This document shows positions 35,572 through 38,178 of a stretch of DNA of 38,178 bases, piece by piece. Position 1 is the stretch's first letter, and every line of letters starts with the position of its first letter. The stretch comes from Opitutales bacterium (GTDB taxonomy: Bacteria > Verrucomicrobiota > Verrucomicrobiia > Opitutales > UBA953): the NCBI GenBank assembly GCA_007280935.1, contig QYQK01000101.1, forward strand, positions 1-38,178, in the 5' to 3' direction. The position numbers and the translations under genes are program-made. The notes under the pieces are model-generated. The model did no database searches. It was given only the letters and a program-made list of their open reading frames with translations, and was not told the DNA's origin.

Positions 35572-36561
35572 ATGTCGTCAACCGCTTTATTTGCTCCTTT
35601 CCGCCTCAGTTTGCGGCTGGCCGCCTTGGCCCTGGTCTTCGCTCCGGCTTTCGCGCTCGATATCGAATTAGACAAGCCTACCAAGACGTTCGCCGTTTTG
35701 CCGGATAAGGCGACCGATGTCGTTCGCTACACGCTGAATGGTAAGGATCCGGATTTCACCTCCGGCGTTTACTTGGCTCCGATCGTCGCCCCTTTGGGAG
35801 CGACCGTGAAGGCGGCGGTATTTGAAGGCACGAAGCTGGTCGGTAAGGTTGCCACGCGTTCTCTGGTCGTCCCTTCGGCCGAGTTCTTTAATTCGGCCGA
35901 ACTTCCCCTCACCCAAAATCGCGATCACCGCACCTATGATTGGGTGCAGCGCCATCAGGAGATCTTGGCCTTGAACAAGCCCGGAGCCTCTTCGGCCAAG
36001 GTCGTACTCATCGGAGATTCCATCACGCATTTCTGGAGTGGCGAACCTAGGGCCACGCGTATCGCCGGGCCACTTTCTTGGGAGAAGTATATCGCCCCCC
36101 ACCAGGCTATCAATCTGGGCTTTGGTTGGGATCGGACCGAGAACGTGCTCTGGCGCCTACGTCATGGCGAGATTTCCGGCCTAAAAGCCAAAGCGTTCGT
36201 GGTGCTCATCGGTACGAATAACTTCTCCGCTAATTCCGTGCCGGAGACCGTTGAAGGGGTGGAGGAAGTCTGTCTCGAGATTCGTAAGCAGTTTCCGCAA
36301 GCCAAGATCCTCTTATTGGGTATTCTCCCGCGTTCCGAAAGGCCTGATGCGATGCGTCAGAAAGCGATTGATGCCAATAGCTCGCTCAAGGATCGGGCGA
36401 CGAAGTGCGCCGATAAGTTTATTGATCTTTCCAGTAAGTATCTCGTGAGCGATGGGCGTATCTCCAAAGATATCATGGGCGACTTTCTTCACCCTACGGA
36501 TAAGGGCTATGAAATAATGGGTGCGGCGATTGACGCGCAGTTGAAGGCCTGGGGCCTCTGA
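35572..36561 (+). CDS. Exported SGNH/GDSL esterase with N-terminal chitobiase-C-like domain
   Basis: The 329-residue product has a signal peptide (about 1-28, APAFA/LD). A small beta domain (about 32-100) contains VVRYTLNGKDPDFTSGVYLAPI and TVKAAVFEG, matching the chitobiase/beta-hexosaminidase C-terminal domain. The rest (about 110-329) is an SGNH hydrolase: IGDSITHFW with nucleophile S150, NLGFGWDRTENVLWRL (block II Gly), IGTNN (block III Asn) and DFLHPTDKGY with D304 and H307. The PAF-acetylhydrolase-like branch is the nearest in feel. Deacetylation or ester cleavage on a secreted carbohydrate is a reasonable inference. The gene ends 24 bases from the convergent lexA. Confidence 0.9.
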   Translation: MSSTALFAPFRLSLRLAALALVFAPAFALDIELDKPTKTFAVLPDKATDVVRYTLNGKDPDFTSGVYLAPIVAPLGATVKAAVFEGTKLVGKVATRSLVVPSAEFFNSAELPLTQNRDHRTYDWVQRHQEILALNKPGASSAKVVLIGDSITHFWSGEPRATRIAGPLSWEKYIAPHQAINLGFGWDRTENVLWRLRHGEISGLKAKAFVVLIGTNNFSANSVPETVEGVEEVCLEIRKQFPQAKILLLGILPRSERPDAMRQKAIDANSSLKDRATKCADKFIDLSSKYLVSDGRISKDIMGDFLHPTDKGYEIMGAAIDAQLKAWGL

Positions 36562-36585
36562 CACCTCGCTGGCCTGCTTTCCTAA

Positions 36586-37248
36586 TTAGATCGGCTTCAC
36601 GACCGATTTCGCAATTCCTTGAATGACCAACTCGGTGACTGGTACTAAGTCGGGATAATTTGTATTCTCGGCTTTGAGGAATGTCTTGGACCCTTGTTTG
36701 ACCAATCGCTTCAGGGTAGTTTGACCGTCAATCAAGGCGGCGACGATATCGCCATGCTTGGGGTGGCCGGGTTCGATGATGACCGTGTCGCCATCATGGA
36801 TGTCGGCATCGATCATCGAATCTCCGCGGACGCGTAGCGCAAAGGACTGGGGGGCGCGCCGGCGAGAGCCTTCTGTGATCGGGGCCTGCATGCTTGCGAC
36901 CACGCCCGAAGATTCGGTGTAATCTGGCAAGCCGGCCGCAATCGAACCCATGAAGGGGATGCTACCCAGCTGGATAGCGTTCTCGTCGGGGCCTTCGTAA
37001 CGGATGATGGTTTCGGAAAGGTCTTCAACCAAGGCGACCGGGGCCACCTTATAGGCCCGGGCGGCGCCGGGGATGCGTTGGAGGACGCCTTTGCGCTCAA
37101 GGGCTTGGAGATGCCCGAAGACGGCGTTGGTGCTCGCAAAGCGGAACTTCGCCTGGATGTCCCGGATGCTCGGCCAGTAGGAGTGCTCCGCCACGTGGCC
37201 TTTCATGTATTCAAGGATGGCGGCCTGTTTCTTGGTCAGTTCTTCCAT
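36586..37248 (-). CDS. lexA: LexA repressor (SOS regulator)
   Basis: The 220-residue product has an N-terminal winged helix (about 1-68; LTKKQAAILEYMKGHV and SIRDIQAKFRFASTNAVFGHLQALERKG). The C-terminal S24 self-cleavage domain has the scissile A105-G106 in GSIAAGLP, nucleophile S144 in RGDSM and general base K180 in TTLKRLV. It represses DNA-damage genes and cuts itself when RecA is activated. Two LexA-type boxes lie immediately upstream of its own ATG (four bases away), so it is expected to repress itself. It converges on the SGNH esterase gene. The recognition-helix area is fairly divergent from E. coli LexA, as expected for another phylum. Confidence 0.95.
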   Translation of the reverse strand: MEELTKKQAAILEYMKGHVAEHSYWPSIRDIQAKFRFASTNAVFGHLQALERKGVLQRIPGAARAYKVAPVALVEDLSETIIRYEGPDENAIQLGSIPFMGSIAAGLPDYTESSGVVASMQAPITEGSRRRAPQSFALRVRGDSMIDADIHDGDTVIIEPGHPKHGDIVAALIDGQTTLKRLVKQGSKTFLKAENTNYPDLVPVTELVIQGIAKSVVKPI

Positions 37249-37251
37249 AGT

Positions 37252-37263
37252 GAACGGATGTTC
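37252..37263. promoter_or_regulatory. LexA box 1 in the lexA promoter
   Basis: GAAC-GGAT-GTTC is a perfect inverted repeat of the GAAC-N4-GTTC form known for Gram-positive LexA (DinR). It starts four bases before the lexA ATG as read on the minus strand, overlapping the expected transcription start. Confidence 0.7.
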
Positions 37264-37286
37264 TATGAAAACTTGTTCACTGTCAA
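37260..37286 (-). promoter_or_regulatory. Promoter of lexA
   Basis: On the minus strand a perfect TTGACA -35 box lies at 37286-37281. A -10-like TAGAAC (37265-37260) follows after a short 15-base spacer. The -35 is convincing; the -10 is only fair. The start codon would follow transcription start by about five bases. Box 2 falls between the two hexamers and box 1 overlaps the -10 and start, which suits repression by blocking polymerase. Confidence 0.5.
37267..37278. promoter_or_regulatory. LexA box 2 in the lexA promoter
   Basis: GAAA-ACTT-GTTC is one mismatch from GAAC-N4-GTTC, with its start 15 bases from that of box 1. Together the outer arms AGTGAAC (37249-37255) and GTTCACT (37275-37281) also form a perfect 7-bp inverted repeat. 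Both boxes lie between the -35 hexamer and the start codon. Confidence 0.6.
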
Positions 37287-37463
37287 GCCTAGGGGTTAAT
37301 TTGGGCTTTTATGGGTAGAACAGATCATTCGGCCGGTGGGATGGTTCGGGCCTTAGGGTGCCAACGCGATTTTGGACTTTAACCCCATCAAGCCTTAAAT
37401 CCTAAATTTCCCCGTAGGGGGTTCTCCTTGCTTGGTCCAAATGTCGCTGATTTGCCTGATCCC

Positions 37464-37949
37464 ATGTTACACTTCGATCCCATGACCCCCGAATCGACCC
37501 CATCGCCCCGCCCTGAGAAGAAAGCCAAGAAGCCTTTACCGGCGGGGGCCATTAAGCTGAGTAAGGGCACGCTGCCGGGATGGATTGTCTATGCGGTGGA
37601 GCTGCAGCCTTTCGCCGAGCTACCCATCGGGAAGCAGCGCGAACTTCAGGAGCTTAATCCTCAGGCCAAGGAGAAGGCTCGCGTCTTTTACGTCGGACAA
37701 TCGCGACACGAAGCGGTCGATCGCTATCAGAATCACCGGGCCGGATTCAATGCGAGCGCCTGGGTGAAGCGATTCGGGGTCAGGCTTATCGTGCTCGACC
37801 GGTGGGTGCCGGCGCTACGGGGGGTGCGCGCGCAAGTCGTGAAGGACATCTTTCTCATCGCCCAGCGCAATAAGGGCGAACCCACCGCCCGCGAACGCCG
37901 GGTGACCGAACTCCTGCGCAGTGAAGGCTTCTTCGTTTATTCCAAGTAG
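37464..37949 (+). CDS. GIY-YIG-like nuclease-fold protein, divergent
   Basis: The product is about 161 residues from ATG 37464 (a second ATG is at 37482; the track opens at a TTG). A Pro/Lys-rich N terminus precedes GWIVYAVELQPF, then an insertion of about 25 residues, then ARVFYVGQSRHEAVDRYQNHRAGFNASAWVKRFG. The latter matches the YVG-x-(T/S)...R...H..G core of the GIY-YIG fold, with the usual aromatic/Trp segment after it. The conserved catalytic Glu of the family is not clear; the helix where it should lie reads AQVVKDIFLIAQ. It may be an inactive or altered nuclease, or an unrelated protein that resembles the motif. It sits downstream of, and divergent from, lexA, with no LexA box of its own apparent near its start. 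Confidence 0.6.
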   Translation: MLHFDPMTPESTPSPRPEKKAKKPLPAGAIKLSKGTLPGWIVYAVELQPFAELPIGKQRELQELNPQAKEKARVFYVGQSRHEAVDRYQNHRAGFNASAWVKRFGVRLIVLDRWVPALRGVRAQVVKDIFLIAQRNKGEPTARERRVTELLRSEGFFVYSK

Positions 37950-37998
37950 GCCCCAGAATATTGTACGTGTGCTTGATTTCTGAATCTATGTCGATGAT

Positions 37999-38034
37999 CC
38001 GGTATGAACGTGATTTCTTCGAGAAATGCACCGG
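37999..38034. other. Imperfect stem-loop element
   Basis: Inner arms ATTTCT-TCG-AGAAAT and outer arms CCGGT / ACCGG form a stem with an asymmetric internal loop, in the spacer after the GIY-YIG-like gene. No T run follows directly. It could be an RNA 3'-end structure or a protein-binding dyad. Confidence 0.35.
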
Positions 38035-38036
38035 AG

Positions 38037-38078
38037 CTATCTGCGCGGCCTTTTTACCCTATCTGCGCCTATCAGCCC
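38037..38078 (+). repeat. Tandem 10-bp direct repeats upstream of the last gene
   Basis: CTATCTGCGC occurs at 38037-38046 and again at 38059-38068, 22 bases apart (about two helical turns). An 8-of-10 copy, CTATCAGCCC, follows at 38069-38078. The array lies 71 bases before the ATG of the truncated exported protein, so a tandem binding site for an activator is plausible. Confidence 0.5.
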
Positions 38079-38148
38079 ATCTTGAAAAAGCCCTAAAAGC
38101 AGGGAACCTATTACTTTCAGCCCTGTCGTAGTCATACCTCATACCCCT

Positions 38149-38178
38149 ATGAAATACCTCCCCCTCGTCACCCTCCTC
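38149..38178 (+). CDS. Start of an exported protein, cut by the window edge
   Basis: Only ten codons are visible (MKYLPLVTLL), the basic-then-hydrophobic start of a signal peptide. The short spacer ACCCCT before the ATG, with no Shine-Dalgarno, is like other starts in this window. Function cannot be judged. Confidence 0.5.
   Translation, partial: MKYLPLVTLL

Overview
This window reads as a compact, gene-dense stretch of a bacterial chromosome, most likely from the Verrucomicrobiota and plausibly an Opitutae-like lineage. That placement is inference. It rests on the moderately high G+C, the almost complete absence of Shine-Dalgarno sequences in front of clear genes, the ThuA-like, secreted methyltransferase and PRX-like protein types, and the general gene content. 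I see no transposase, integrase, phage gene, CRISPR array, tRNA or rRNA.

Layout. 1-2.7 kb: two small exported proteins (one Thr/Pro-rich and charged, one Cys-rich) flank a two-domain ChrA-type chromate transporter, followed by a SAM methyltransferase with a signal or anchor segment. 2.7-10.4 kb: a divergent catabolic-looking island. An Old Yellow Enzyme-like flavin oxidoreductase and a DapA-family aldolase/lyase lie on the minus strand. An MFS carrier, an enolase-superfamily enzyme, an exported ThuA-like protein and a second carrier of the same MFS type lie on the plus strand. A 13-bp palindrome sits just before the first carrier gene. 10.4-14.2 kb: a small membrane protein, an EVE-domain protein, a TatD-family hydrolase and a fused two-domain acyltransferase resembling the ornithine-lipid synthase OlsF. 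14.2-22.1 kb: metY, cysS, thrS without a TGS domain, a Tat-exported alkaline phosphatase, a PRX-like redoxin and cysE.

22.1-30.3 kb: a soluble GAF-GAF histidine kinase directly after cysE, a DedA membrane protein whose 3' end overlaps the kinase gene, glnD, an exported MsrA, and rarA with dus overlapping by four bases. 30.3-32.0 kb: an AT-rich spacer with two DnaA-box-like sites, then dnaA and a strong terminator. 32.0-38.2 kb: a DUF4870 membrane protein, a clear TPP riboswitch ahead of thiC, a second methyltransferase, an exported SGNH esterase with a chitobiase-C-like domain, lexA with two SOS-type boxes in its own promoter, a divergent GIY-YIG-like protein, and a cut-off exported protein preceded by a tandem 10-bp repeat.

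How the genes fit together. Most are housekeeping: tRNA charging and modification, replication initiation, thiamine, sulfur amino acids, nitrogen signalling and SOS. The accessory part most likely to hold something new is the 2.7-10.4 kb island, whose enzyme set suggests import and breakdown of an unidentified sugar acid or aromatic/cyclic acid. A second theme is gene expression. Starts lack Shine-Dalgarno sites, at least two promoters appear to leave very short leaders, and the TPP riboswitch has neither an obvious terminator nor a Shine-Dalgarno to control.
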